From contig VZRZ01005482.1 of the NCBI GenBank assembly GCA_013398175.1, positions 1,576,103-1,640,102 of the forward strand: a DNA stretch of 64,000 nucleotides, given 5' to 3'. Position 1 is the first letter of the stretch. Each line of letters opens with the position of its first letter. Shown here piece after piece: positions 36,813 through 50,612 of the stretch. Made by a program: the position numbers and the translations under genes. The stretch comes from Climacteris rufus (Eukaryota; Chordata; Aves; Passeriformes; Climacteridae). The notes beneath the pieces are model-generated. The model saw nothing but the letters and a program-made list of their open reading frames with translations, did not search any database and was not told where the DNA came from.

Positions 36813-39800
36813 AAGTGAGGAAATAACCTTTAACATGTCCATGTCTCATAAAAGAGATTTAACCACCTCTCAGTTAACATATAGTCAATCATCTAATAAA
36901 ATTTAATCCAACTAGGAGACCAACTAAGAAATCCTTCTTGGGGCAGCTCTTATAAATCAGGAATGTATTTAGATAAGTAGTAATAGTGGTGATTTAGTAT
37001 TAGTAGCAAATATTTTTGACCCGTTCCTACTTTGTGGAGGCCTCTGTCACCTCAATGTAAATCCCACTTTTACAGTTAAAAACTGAATTAGAAAATAAAG
37101 TATAGCAAAACATCTTTTTGATTACATAGGAAATGAGAATGGTATTTCATCTGCTATTGTTCACTACTTACAAGTACTATTAAGTTTAAAAATTAAGAAT
37201 AAAAATCTGTCAGACTAACTTCTATATTTAAGATTAACAAATAATTGTAGATTTCTTGAATTGATTAATCTCCCTTCCTTTCTCATGAAAAAGACTTCCA
37301 TGTGAAAACAAAATTGCATGCTTCTTATAACATGAATTGTCTTCACCTAACTGAATAGAAGACTCTTCCACTAAAATGTATTTATCCTTAGGCAGAGCAT
37401 AAGTACACATGGTTATGAAGGTCTGCCTGGAAGTCTGAGTGAAATATATGTACCACATTTAGCAGACGCACGTACAAGTAAGCCCATACAAGAAGAGAGA
37501 GTGAGAAAAGCAATTATAATTGCTATTCTCCAAATATGTAATGAATTATCAGGTTTTCATCTTATGCTTTTACATTCCAAGAACAAACCTTTGCAGATCT
37601 TAGGGAGTGGGGGAAAGACAGAGAAATTTCAGCTTCTGATAGGACTTTTGGCTTCATTAAATGTCAAAACAAAATTTAAAACATCTTTAGTATACTGCAA
37701 TCCTTTTGTGATGTTTCAAAAATTACATTAATCCAAAGAGCAAGTTTTATTCTAGGCAAAGTGGGATAGCAAAATTCTGCTCTCAGTGCAACACTTTGGA
37801 TGCCCATGAATTGCGTGAATCTGTCACTGAAAATTGAATTTAATGCCAAATATCTGTATTTTCAGCATCTATTGACAGGCCTACAAATAACATATCTAAT
37901 TAGTCTGCTGCAGAGGTCTTTGTACTTTAGAGAGCTTTTGTATTTAAACAGCATTAAGGAAGACATCTTGGCACATGGATATTAGTGGTTTATACATCCA
38001 TACAAAGAAACACCATTGATTTGCTCTTTGGTCACTATTCAAATTAAATCAAAGCAAACACATAATCTTCAGGTTTTTTAGTCTTAATACCTATTTCATA
38101 GACAAGCTAAGTCCTTTGCCATGTACACCCTCATTGTGGCAACGTACATGGCATGTGTTTTAGGACATATGGTAAAAACAAGTAGATTTTTACATATCTT
38201 GAAAGGGTGAAAAGTTAAGAAATTTTATGCATGTACCAGAATGCCACAACTGTCAAGGTCTCATCTCTCTTCCCCTTTTTAATTCTATTGTAGCACAGGA
38301 AGAATACAAAAATTCAATAGAAAAGAATTAAAGAAAAATCATTACATTTCCTATAGCAAATCATGACCAATTGTGAGGTGTCACTGAAGAGCGTGAGGTG
38401 CAGTCAAGTCTAAAAGCTGTAAGTGCCCCATCATTAATTTTCAGTGAAAATCTGAGAGCTTCTTGTAAACTCAAAATTTGTCATGTGGCCCTTAAAGTTG
38501 GCCTTTCAAGATTTCAAACAGTTGCTTCATGACTGACCTTCAGAACTGTGAGTTATTTCTGTGTTTATGTGATTCACAACATCTATAGATGCCTAAAGTG
38601 CTGTGTTGACAAGCAGAAATACAAAGTGAAAACTGGATCTTTTTCTCTACCAACATAAAACTACAACCCATATTCAAAATATAAACATATGGAGATTGAG
38701 AAAAGAATTGCTTTTCCTCTTCCATTTAAAGAGCTTCAGTGATTTTCTGTTTTCACTTCTATCTAAGCTTTGCAAGAATTATACTTGTAAACCAAAAAGT
38801 CTCAGTCTAATTACTGGAAGAATTTCTGGGATATCCACAACACTTAGGTTAGCTCCTGACCTCAGGCAGACCAAGCCATCTGGCTCGGTTCCTTATTGCT
38901 TGTAATGATGGTGATGGGCCTCAACCATCAGCTCGTGGCTATCCCAAACTCTGACCTTAATTTTTTTTCTTCTCCTCCATTCTGTAATAGACAATTAAGA
39001 GCTGAAATTGCACCAAGTACATGACAAAATGCCTGTGGAGATCTATGCTTCCTAGGAAGGGAACTTAGAGCCTCAGCACCAAGCAGCAGCAGCAGCCTGT
39101 GCCCATCCTGTATTCCACAATCTGTAATTTCAGCTACATATCTATTTATTCCAATGCTGCAGTATTCCATTTCTGAATGAGTTCCCACATCATGGTGACA
39201 CATGCCTAGCATTATTGCATTTTAGACAGCCATCTGTACTGATATATTCAGCCAATAATTTGCCACCAGGAAATTGGTTCCTGGGAATATATTTTTTATG
39301 CAGAGTGCATGCATGCCTGTCTCTAATTTGTGAAATCCATATATCCTTGATATGTCTTGTAGGAAGATGAAATCCTATTTCATCCTGAACCACCCGTAAA
39401 ATATAATGCTTGGTATTAATTAACGGTCAAGAAAATTTATGCCATAGTTCATCAGCAAAACCTTTGCAGTAGCATAATAATCCCCAAAAGGATAAGTAGC
39501 AACATGGCAATGCCAGTTAGCTAAATATGGCAAATGGCAGGGAAGAATGAAATAGGTCTAAAGGGACACAGATCCTCTAACTGATGAAAGACGAGGGCTA
39601 AAAATACACTTCAGTATGGATAAATATAGAATAATGATTGTAAGAAAAATAATCCAAACGTGGGTTGCAGTATTTAGTGGAGCAATCTTACAGGATCCTG
39701 GGAAAAAAAAAGACAGGTAAGTATTAATGAATAATCCCCCAGTATATTATCAGACTGGCTTACAGTACCCTTATGTAGTGAGAAATGGCCAACTAACTTC

Positions 39801-40045
39801 AGATCATTAAGTCCATCTCCTGTGACACTAGAACATGGTCCACCAGATGGGAGACACATGAAATATTAAAAAGATACTAAACGTGTACTTTAACTTTGGG
39901 CAGAAAGCCAAGGAGGAGTATGGGCAGGCAGCTCACAAGGGGTCTGAGGAAGTAGGATTTCCTCAGATGAAAACTGTGGTTCAAATTATGTGCAATACAA
40001 CTTTTCTGTCTGCTAAAGAAAGTGCTTTCTTCTATTTTTTCTTTT

Positions 40046-40062
40046 TTTGGGGGGAGGGGGGG
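40046..40062. repeat. G-rich low-complexity run
   Basis: A T-run is followed by two G-runs of six and seven separated by one A. Two long G-tracts could take part in a G-quadruplex, but the usual four separate tracts are present only if the runs are subdivided. Confidence 0.75.
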
Positions 40063-41749
40063 CGCTGTTATTTTTGGTCTAAGGAGGGATAGAAGAGGGA
40101 AAGAGAATTGAAAAGGGAAAGCTTTAAAGGATAGTTCAAAATGTTAAAAGACAAAGAAAAATTCTATTACTTTAAGCTGGGAGAGACAGAGTTTTGGAAA
40201 TATTTTATTTTTTTTTAATTATCAGAGATTTTTCCTGTCCTTGCACAGACACTAGGCTGCTAATCAGGCGCATTCACAGCAGTTAATTCCACTTTGAGTA
40301 GGATTAGCTCTAATATTTAAATAAATAATCTACACAGCTTTGCAGTTTTTGTGTGACAGGAGTCTGGGGAGGAGAAAACTGGTAAAAAGGGGAAAATATG
40401 AAGTCTCTGTCCTCCAGCAGATCTGGAAGCTAAGCAGCAAAATTGGGAGAACATGTCATAGGGCTCCACAGCCCTGGAGGAAAGTTCAGAGGAAATGGTC
40501 ATCCAGTTGCAATAAACATAAATTTGGTTTCTTCTTGGAGGAGAGAAGACCTTCACGAGTATTCATTCTTTATGTCTATCAAGTCTTTCCGGACAGAATA
40601 CCTTCTCATACTGAATAAGAAGTCTCCAAAACTTTATTGAAACCGAACATAAGTATTGTTTTGACTTATCCAAAATCATGTTTGGTGTGGACTGATTTTC
40701 TTTCTTTATTTTGGCAAATTTACACAGTACTACAAAAATGTTATGGTTAGCAATAGATGTCAGTCAGTTTTCATGTTTCAATTAATTGCTCACTGTCAAT
40801 TTAAATATATTTTGCAAGAAAGAAATCACTTAAATATTATTTGGTGTTTGTTCCCTTTCTGTATAGAACGACTTTTCCCTTCTGTATGTTTTGAACTTCT
40901 AACAGACCATCACAGCAATATTGTACGTTACAGTAACAAGCAGAAGTATTGCTGCACTATTGCCTTTTATAGTAGTCTGATATTTTATGTAATATCCTTT
41001 TTCCAACACATGAGAAAGATGTTTAAACTGCTTTGGAATTAGAAAGCATAACCATTTCCTCGGTTAATTGTAGCTTGCATATAACAACAGGCTTTGAGAA
41101 GGAAATAAATTTTGGTGTCAATTTAAATGGAATGCAAGATTTTGCAGTAGGAATCATATCTCTGGGATATTTTTATTTTTTTTTTAGAACAATCCTGTTA
41201 AATTAAAATAAAACATAAGCTCTTGCAAGAAGGGAACAAGAAAAGTTAGGTCAAGAGAAGTGTCCAAGGCATATACTTACTCAGGGCTCATCCACCCTAA
41301 ACTGGCACCAGCACAAGCTTTGGCAGAGCCTTGATTTTTTTTCCAGGGAAGGAATCACAACAGATTAACCCCCCCCAGCCCTTTTCCTCACTGATTGGGC
41401 CCACACATCAGTGGGAACAGGGGACAGGCACTTGCAGGAAGGGATGCAGGTGAAGGCAAAGAGTCCTGCTGCTTCCACCAGCTCTTGCCTGGTTTGCAGA
41501 GCTGCAGTCTAACACACATTCTTAGGACAAAAGGCAAGATCTTCTATTCTCGTCTGTCTGCTTCAAACAAACCTGAGAAAATACTGAGTTCTCCAGCATT
41601 CTTAGCTCTCCAGGGCTGCAGATCCTAGGAGAATCATCCTAGAGGGAAAGTTCTCATTTTTATTGAAGTCTCCCTTACCCTGTTCTGGGTAAGGAACCAC
41701 AGAGCTGATGTCGGCTCCATTTAGGCTGGCTGTAAGGCCTTTTGGCATT

Positions 41750-41778
41750 AGAAGAAGAAGAAGAAGAAAGAAGAGAGG
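41750..41778. repeat. (AGA)n trinucleotide microsatellite
   Basis: Six to seven AGA/GAA units with a purine-rich continuation form a purine-only tract on the plus strand. Confidence 0.9.
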
Positions 41779-41970
41779 AAGGGAAAAAAAGCCAGACACC
41801 CATGAGCTGATTTCTAGGTTGAAATTTGTTGCATATGTTCAAAAAATACAAGTGACATTTGCTCCCATGTATTGCAGGCAGCAGTAACAGAAATTTGACA
41901 TGTCAAATAGAGTACATGCCACTTAATCTATCCAGCTTGAGATCTGGAACACAGTGTGTTACAAAGACCT

Positions 41971-41993
41971 GCAGAAAGAAAAAAAAAAAAAAA
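41971..41993. repeat. Poly(A) run of about 15 with AGAAA start
   Basis: An A-run is interrupted by single G bases at both ends. No transposon sequence was recognised upstream. Confidence 0.75.
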
Positions 41994-44900
41994 GAAACAT
42001 TAAATATATGTGAAATGCTGTGGAAAAAAAAGTGTAAATTCTGTTTTTCAGCCCCCAGCTTCACAATTCTTCCTTTCTGATGTAAATAGCTTCCAGCAGA
42101 AAGATTTGGGAGTGTAAATCTGTATGAAATGTTGGCAATTCAGAAAAAAAAAATGTTGAGAGAAGTGACATAGTTTGTTTCCTTCAAAATTCTAAAGTTC
42201 TTATGTTTTTATGAAGTATCAGGAGAGGTTTCATAACAGGTCAAAATTAAACCTCCCTCAAATGTACATATTAGCTTCCTCTTCAGTCCTTCAAGAGGAC
42301 AATGTGTGGCAAAAGTCTAAAAAAACCCACTATATTAAAAAAAAATTGAAACTAATTTAAAGAGTTAACAACCACTGCAAATAGATTTACTGCATTTCAT
42401 TATAAAGTTAAAGTAAATGGAGCATTTAAAAAGAAATAACAGATGCCATCATCCTGGATGGATAATTAACAGCAGACTCTTTAACACTTATATTTAAGTG
42501 GGACTGAAACATTTCAAAAAGATTTTTTTCTGTTGCAAAACATGAAGATGTAAAAAAAAGACCATTCTCCTCCAACAACCTCCCTAGGGAAATGAACTTC
42601 TGAATAAAACTGAGAGAACACTTCAGCAGTCCAGGTTTCCATATTTCATGGGAGGAGTGTGAGCTGCATGTCGAGTTCTTGGGTGTAGAAGAACAACAAA
42701 GGTGATACCCACCCACCCACCTGCCTAACCCACTTCCACCCCTTTTAGGCAGAGTTTGCCCTCCTCAGCAGACCTTCAGACCTCATTTTCCCTGCCTCTG
42801 GTGGGCTTTCCAAGGCAGGTCTGCCTTGCCTGCACCAAACCAGGTGCTAACACAGAGCCAAAACCACAGTGTCCCCTTCTGCACTGTCAGCTCAGATATG
42901 GCTGCATGGGGACACCATCCATTAGTAGGTGCTCAATAATAAAAATAATATTTAATTTCCATATGCATTTTCCCTCCACCTTCACTTGAACAACTCTGCT
43001 TTTTTTCCATCTCTCTGGTTTTGTGAAGACGCACAAAGCCAAGGTTTGCTCAAACCTATTCATTACAAAACTACACCTACTTTGCCATCACTTGGCACCT
43101 TCTTCTGGCTGCAACAGTAGAAAAACTGGCTCACACTGACAGAAAGGTTGGAACCCTCCACTGTTTTCTAGAGGTGATCTCTCAAGGTAAGGAGACATTG
43201 TTCAGACAGTCTGTGGGAACAAAGGTTCTTTTGCCATTCTCTGTGCCATTTTGAGGTATCGGATAACACCTTTCACTTTAATTTTGAGGAATACAAAAAC
43301 CTTTGAATACACAGCAAAGCCATCAGGTGCCAGGTTGTAAAACTCACTCCAAGTTGCCTCCTCTGAATGTTGAAGTTGGTGTGTAATAAGTGGCTGTCCA
43401 GAGGCTGGCTATGTACCGGCTAAGGCTGGATGGTCATGCAGGCAGGATATTTTACTCCCACCCTGGGTCTGGCACAGTTCAACCATCAGCTGCCTCAATA
43501 AATCATTTCAGGTTCTGAGTGTATGCCACTTATAAAACACAGCCCTTCAGATAAACACAGGTTTCTCACTTTTTTTTTTGTTTTGTTTTGTTTACCAGGC
43601 TGTATGTGTTACAGATTATCTTCTGAGTCAAGACACACAGATGCTCTCCTTATTAATGTGAGAAAATACTAGTGCCAAGGGGCATTATAGATCTGTTCAT
43701 TCAGGTCGCGGGGGGGAAAGATTACACAATATGATGGAGTCAGACAAATACCAGGGAACTAAGGACAGCCCCTCCCTTCAACTATTTACTTGTCAAATTG
43801 ATTTTAAGTTTGAATATGTGGTCTGCATATGTAGCCCACACATTAGCAGGTGCAAATCAGTAATTGAGACTTTTGACAATCTTAGTACTAGAAACTTAAT
43901 GTGCATGTAGCAAATTGTGTACTGTGTTCCTGTCTTGATAAAAAAACCAAACAAAACAGGCTTCATCTCATAATCAGGAACAACTGGGCTTGCCTGTGCC
44001 TACATAGAAAGCAAAGCTCCAGCTCAAGGCGTGCAGAGGGTAACTCATGAATATGAACATCCAAGAGCGATGATGACAGGAAGTTTACATAATGGTAACA
44101 GTATCTGTCATACTTTGCGATTCTCCCACATGTGATATCTGATGTCTGACAGTGACTCATGGGCCACGGCTCTCGTGTGGCTGCTCAGTTAGGTATGACT
44201 AAAAAAACAAACCCCGAATCACGCAAAAGGCGTGCACGTGTGCCCCGATGCTGACAGATCAGTGGGCGTTTATTGGTGCTGGTGTCAGACACCTGTACGC
44301 AGCATCAATATTTAGAGGAAGGCACATGGGGCACTAAACTGCATCTTTTACAGACCCGTGATTTTGAGATGTCTGGGAAGAGAAGTGATACTCAGAGTCA
44401 CAGTCCCCCCCCCTCTTGATAAGTCGATAAGTTAGCATTTTTGTCTCATTTCCATTTTCCCAAACTTCTACGTGTATGAAATTGCTGTAGGCAACTGCCC
44501 AATGCCTTTGCATCTGCTAGAGCTGTTAAGTAGCTGATGAGGTCTTTTCACAAGATCTGGCTTTTATTTAATTAATTATTTAGATTTTACTTTTTTTTTT
44601 TTTACAATTTCTGAAGATATAGAATCTGTTCCAGCAATATGGCGAGTGCAAATGCTCCTATTGGAGACTTGCTGATATCCAAGAAGATGTCTTAGTCCTG
44701 CTCATAAAATAATCTTTTTAGTGTAAGTTTGAATAAGTACATATAGAAAGATGTATGTATAGAAAAGGGATATTAAGATACATAAAGATCCAGTATCAGG
44801 GTTTTTTCTATGGCTCCTATGACAGAGATTCATTTTAATGGAAATTGCTGAAGGACAGCCAGCTTCTTCTTTATACTGGTATTGAATATCAATACCTTCA

Positions 44901-47074
44901 ATGATAAACAGAGAAGGTAGTGGGTTACATTCATTCTTTAGTGCATGGTAAATCTACCACTGCAACTGGAAATTGTTGACTATGTAAAATTATGATTATA
45001 GCTTTCAGCTAACTTGAAAGAGCAGGGGGGGAAAAAAATCACATTATTTTCCCTAGTTGGTTAATTGGATTGTTTAATACTATTCACAGCACTTTCATGA
45101 CTGAATGGCTTCCCAGGAATCCTATGAATTGCTAGAGATAATTTTTCACAGATATTTTCTTACACAGGTTTAAGTTCCCTGAAATGCAGCCTCACTTCAC
45201 AGGTTCTTTCCTTGTAAACTTATTTGCGAAGGGAGGATCTCTGCAGCTCGAGGGCTGTCTGCTGGGGATGAAAGTGAGGGAAAGTGCTGTAAAACAAATA
45301 AAAAAAAGGGGAGGAGTAAGATCAAAGTACCTCATTAAAGGCAGTACATTACAGCCTTGTCCAACCTCTGCCTGCAGAGATTGTACACATCTGTCACCAG
45401 TTAGGTGATAGCCTGGCTCTGCAGCGCCAGGGAGGAGAGGTTGGAGGCAGGAACGGGTGCTAAAATTACCTGTGCTTTCCCACATGAGCTGTATTCTGAG
45501 CTGTCCTGGCAGAGCGTAGATACAGGGGCCAGCACCCTTGCTTGATTTTTGAGCAAGTTGTGAGGCTGTTTGTGATGTTCTTGAGTAGCTGAGTTGCATT
45601 TCTACCTGAGTACTTCTGGATAAATACAGCAGGTATTTAGTATTTATCCTAACAGATGTTCCCAATTTTATTTGGTTGTGTAGGCACACATGCTTACACC
45701 TGTTCTGACAACTGCATGTCAAGGAAAAGATCTTGCAGGAGAGATCTCTGTCTCTACGTCATTTTCCAGCCGAGCCAGTAACTGAGCAGGCGTGGCTGAG
45801 CTCTGCCCTTGCCCTCCGGCTTTGGCCATCTCTTGCTAATGCCAGCCTGTTCCCAGCAGGGATGTCCAGTCACATCGAGAACTTTCCATGGCCTGCCTTT
45901 CCTGCTGTGCGCTGCCAGAGCCAGAAGGACTTTGGACTCATCCTTCCCGCCCAACAACTGCTTTTCATCTCTGAACAAGAGCCAGAAACTCTTCTGAGCT
46001 GACAATTCCTCCAGGGCCACTTACACTCCCACTCCTTGAGAGTGCTCCTAAGGCCTGGTACAGTTTCCTCCAGGGTATCATGTGCCCAGTGGAGCCCTTA
46101 AAAAGGAGGAGGCATCCCTAGGATTTTAACCAGCTTTCCAGCAGTGTGGCAAGACTGGTCTAAGGAGTTCAGGTGGCAGAGGCACGTTGGGATTTGCTCC
46201 TCTCTTGAAAAGAGGTAATCAGTAGCAGAAGCAATTGGTTTTCCATCCTGCTGTGGGAGCTGGCTTCTGTCCTGCCTGCTACAGACCCAATGCATATCAT
46301 GAAGCTACAGCTGGAACTGAATCAAACACCTGAGCATCTGCTCAGGTGGCTCAGCCCTGGCCATAAACTGGCTTATGGAGCCCTGTTCATCACGTCCCAC
46401 CCTGCAGGTAGATACCAGCAAACCTCAACTCCTCTCTGAAACACAAAATTCACACAGTCTTGCCAAGAAGAAAGGGAAAGACAATGGTACAGCCACTATC
46501 ACCGCAGCTGCTCACTGCCACATCCCAGAGGGACACCTCCAGAGCCCCATCCCAGAGCAGCCCATCTGGGCTCACCTCAGCCCTCTCATGGGTAATTATG
46601 AATGGATTGCAAACGAGGAATCTGGAGGCTTAGAAACAGGAGGTGGATTGCCTTAGGACTTGGCTAGTGGAGCGGTGATTAAGCAGCCTTGGCTGCTTGA
46701 CACAGGTGTGAGAGAGGCACTTAGATTTCTCTGCATGTTTGAATGTTGGGGTGCTGCTCTACTGCAGATGTAAGTTGATATTTATTTAGACATCTAGCCT
46801 TGGGCTCATGGTGACTATGGAAGCGAGAGAAATCACGGAGATAAATTCCTGCCAAACAGATGGATGACTAAGCAGCTTTAGATGCCTAAATTGATAAGAT
46901 TAATCATACCCTTGATGCTTCCTAGACATACTGGTTGCACCTACCCATGGCTCCTCAGCAGAGGTTCAGCAGGTCCTACATCCCTTCAGAGATGTGGACA
47001 GAGTCTGTCATTTGATTTTACACCCTACCCAAAACATGGGTAACCAGATCACTAATGGTGCCTTGCAGACTGTA

Positions 47075-47108
47075 TTATATAACTGTATAAAATTATATAG
47101 TTATATAA
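47075..47108. repeat. A/T-only inverted repeat (10-bp arms)
   Basis: TTATATAACT at 47075-47084 pairs with AGTTATATAA at 47099-47108 around a 14-base A/T-rich spacer. The low complexity of the arms makes chance pairing likely. Confidence 0.8.
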
Positions 47109-50009
47109 ATAACTACTAATAACAATAGTTCAAATATTTGTCAAGCTGTAAAAGCCTCCTCACCACACCCATGAGAGCATGATCTGATTCCATTGGAGTG
47201 AGATCTCACCTGCAAGCAATCACACCCTCAGCAGGTTTGCTCTGCCACAGCAGCTGCTCACCTGACCTGCCTGCCCAGCGCTGTCCTGCGCAGGATCTCT
47301 CTGCAGCATGGGCTCAAGGAAGTTCATCTGTGATTGTTCTGGGTTTTTCTATTTTAATTACTTACTAATTGCCTACTAATAGCCTTACAAAAATCTCCAT
47401 TGTTTCTTCTCCAGTTGGACAGGTCAGTTTGTAACGTAATTAAGGGAATTAAGTCTTCCACCAAAAATGGGTAAAACAGCTCGGTTGTCTCTGCAACAAA
47501 GAATTTACACAGAGGGTGAGATCCATTTTTGAGGGAATACATCTGTCTTGAGGATGGTTGTGGATGCACTTCTCTCCCTCATTCTCTTTCTTTTTTCCCC
47601 TCTCCCTTGCCAACCCAACTCCTCCAAGAACACAGGAACCACTTAGTTCACATCCATCTTCTCATCCTGGTGGTGGCTGTAGCACAAGGTGGCACTGGAG
47701 TATTTTTGCACCTTTTAGGTGACTGCTGGTTCCCTTCCTATAAACTAGGATTTTTCCCATAGGGAATACAAACAAATTAGTGTACCATATAAATAATTAC
47801 CTTTATGTAAATGCATGTGATAAGATAAATGGAATCTGAAATTATTAACTAACCTTCCATTTAACAACATTTTTGACATTTGATTTGAGGAATGAAGTCC
47901 AACCAGCTTTCCTGTGTCTTTTACTGTGGAATACCAAGGATGTGTAGTGAGCATTAAAGTGACTCAGCCATGCTTTGATCTTCTTCCTCACATAGGCTGA
48001 AAATGTGAAAAACGAGGGGAAAAAGTTAAGGAAGCAAACAAGTCAGCCAATTTTTGATGTCCAACCAGAGTCAGCTGCCACTAGGGGAGAAGCACCTTCT
48101 TCTCATAGTTTGTCTTCATCAATTTATTTTGATGGGTACTTCAGGTTAGACTCAGGTTGACTTGAAGCCTTGAGTCCCAGCATCATCCAACCAGCACAGC
48201 GCTGCAGGGAGTTCAGCTAGGAAGATGGTGATCCAGCAGCATTTTCCCAGGGCTGGTCCTGAGCCTATTGAAGCTTGCTGTCAGTAGCTCCATGCAAACG
48301 TGGATGTTTTGGTTCAAGGTCTGGAGCTAGATCGCTCAGCATTCGTCTGGGGATTTCTGCACCACACCTTCCTGCCCAGTGTAGACATGTCCCAGGTCTA
48401 TCATCATTTTCATCTGCCAAGCATTCAGACTAAATAATTAACTTAGCTTTGCTGGCACACATTCTTCACTCTAAATTATTTGTATCAAAGAGCATTATTT
48501 CAACAGAATCTTTGTATTTAAATCATGAAAAATAAACATGAGAAGACTCAATCGTAAAAACACTGATTAAAAATATAGAAAAACTTGACTGTGTTTTCTG
48601 GCACAGAGAGATAATTAAGAGGATTTTTACGGGTTTTGTCTGTACCAGGTAGAGATTTAGTGGTATTTTGTGCTAATCACCTCTAGGCTGCAGAGAGAGT
48701 ACCACAGCATAACACAAAATAAATGACCAGAAGGCTTAATGTTTTTTGTGATTTTATTCAAAGTGATTTCATATTGCAAGCTCATGCCAAAAGTTTCATT
48801 TGTTTCTGAGTTTCTGGCTCTGAGGACTGTTATACACTGTGAATTTACCACTGTGTTTGTCCACAAAGTTATTGGAATGCCTATAAATAGTTTTCAGGTG
48901 CCATTCAGACTCGTCTCTATTTTGGTCCAAAGCCCCACTTTTGACAGCTACTGAACAGTCCATTTTAACTACCTGCAATGCTGTATCTGCTGTGAAGATT
49001 ACTGTAATTCGTGAAAAAACTCTCTCATCAGGCTAGGAATATCTTTTGCATAAGAGCATACCTGCTGTAGGAGTGTCATAGAACACCTCCTGCAATAGGT
49101 GGAGAAGTCTCACCAGTCACTTCCCTACACTGTGAATTAAGTCCTAAAGTGCTCATGTAAGTCACTTTATATGCAAGAGTTTTTTGAAGGGATCATTATT
49201 TTATGTTACCCAACTAGAACTGCAGCCACTTTTTGACTTCTGGACATTATGTTCTCACACCAAGGCTTGTCTTGATGCCTTTTGCCACACACCTCTTCTG
49301 TTGCAGAGTTCCCAAAAGGCAGTCTGAGACACCTTTGGGTAAGGCACGAGGTAACAGTAGCCACAGCCACCCTCAATGAATTCAGGTGTTGTTTGAGGCC
49401 ATTACAGCTGCAAAGTCAGCTACACACATTCAGAGTGTCTCCTGAATGTTTGAGGATCCCAAGATTCTGGAGAGCCAAGTGTGTAACACCCTAACTTCAC
49501 CCCTTTTTTCTGAAAGGCAGCAAGAAACTGTGGCTCATTCTTCTGCTTTCAAGAGTGGTAGGAAAGGGGGCACCAAAATTTTGGGGTTACTGTTACAGGT
49601 TAATTATTTCGAATTCTGCTGCCTGATGCCCTGCTTGTTGTGCCAGCTTTCCATAAACAAACTTTGGGAATCCTTGTGCTAATAGTATCTTTCCATCTTC
49701 TTAATGGCTATGTTTTTTCACTCCATATGGCCACTTCATCTGCATTAAGCCTCCTCACTTATAACAAAAAATCCTTCTGTCGTTTCTGTGTTTAGCCAGG
49801 TCTGTTGCTCAGATGGTGCAACCACTGAATGCTTAAGCTGAGTCTGTGTAAAATGTTGTTTCTCTAGCTATAGGCAAGGTCAGAAATAAATATCTTTGGT
49901 ACCATATCTATTTAACTGAAAATCTAACTAGACCTCCAAATCTGTGCGCTTGGTCGCATATGTTAGAAACAGATCCTCTAGGAATTGATTTGTAATAGCC
50001 ATTCCTACC

Positions 50010-50027
50010 ACCACCCCCCCCTCCCCA
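50010..50027. repeat. C-rich low-complexity run
   Basis: A short ACC-repeat passes into a run of eight or more C, then CTCCCC. It is a polypyrimidine tract with no further sign of function. Confidence 0.8.
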
Positions 50028-50313
50028 GAAGCCTGACTGTGCTTGATTATATCCCAAAGGTGTCCAGGGAAAGTTGTGTGGACTGAGTGAGGCTGAGAGA
50101 TAAATTTGGTGTTGTTTTAATACCTTTATACTTTGCCTGTATTGGACCAAAGGTCCCATGTTTCCAATACCAGCTGATGAGGAATGTAAGTAAAACAGAT
50201 AAATGCCGCAGAGCAGAGTGAACCTACGATAGCAATTCCCTGTGCAATCTCCTCTGTTCCAGGTATCTCTGCCCATTCTAAACCATATATAATGTACTTG
50301 CACCTGTAGGTAT

Positions 50314-50555
50314 TCCATGAATTTGTCAAATCACTTCTTGAGTACATTGAAAGCTTGAGTGTCAGCAGCATTCTATGACAAGCACACGTCAGTGTGGCAA
50401 AATTCTTCCTCTAGTTTGTTTCAGGCTTGTTGGATGATAATCTTGTCTGGCCAACCCTAAATCTTATCTTATGCAGAACAATGACCAATTGTTCCTAATT
50501 CACTTTCTCTGTTGCCACAATTAACTTCACAAATCTCTACCGTATTTTTCTATAT
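50314..50555 (-). mobile_element. Ancient CR1/L3-type LINE remnant
   Basis: The plus strand carries CATGAATTTGTCAAATC, then ACTTCTTGAGTACATTGAA, and later GGCAAAATTCTTCCTCTAG, TTGTTCCTAATTCACTTTCT and AACTTCACAAATCTCTACCG. In this order, these blocks match the reverse complement of the 3' part of old amniote CR1/L3-like elements, where CATGAATCTGTCTAATCC, CTATTCACTTTCTCC and GACCTCTATCATAT-type blocks occur. Divergence is high, so this is an old insertion, probably predating modern birds. The named subfamily is not certain. Confidence 0.6.
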
Positions 50556-50596
50556 GTCTTATTCTAATGAGATTTCTTACAGGATCTATGCCATGC

Positions 50597-50612
50597 TTTT
50601 TTTTTTTTTTTT
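50597..50612. repeat. Poly(T) run of 16
   Basis: A T-run is followed by TAAATC. On the minus strand it reads as an A-run, but no retrocopy is recognised next to it. Confidence 0.9.

Larger units (their letters stand above)
34369..42700. other. Unique non-coding DNA with no recognised gene
   Basis: This is long A/T-rich DNA without recognisable coding sequence. All frames are about 100 codons or fewer. Items seen are a strong short hairpin at 36781-36812, a G-rich tract at 40049-40062, a GAA-type triplet run at 41750-41778 and A-runs near 41971-41992. Nothing supports a tRNA, rRNA or known small RNA. Confidence 0.55.
42701..50313. other. Unique non-coding DNA with no recognised gene
   Basis: No gene is recognisable. 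The longest open frame of the whole window, 176 codons on the minus strand at 45192-45722, lies here. It has no domain, runs against plus-strand frames and contains scattered cysteines and serines without pattern. T-runs at 44591-44603, a C9 run near 44405-44413, an inverted repeat at 47075-47108 and a C-rich run at about 50010-50027 are simple sequence. Confidence 0.55.

Noticed and set aside
42935..42960. GTAGGTGCTCAATAAT as a MIR 3' tail
   Set aside because: It is a 16-base match to the tail consensus without any upstream MIR sequence.
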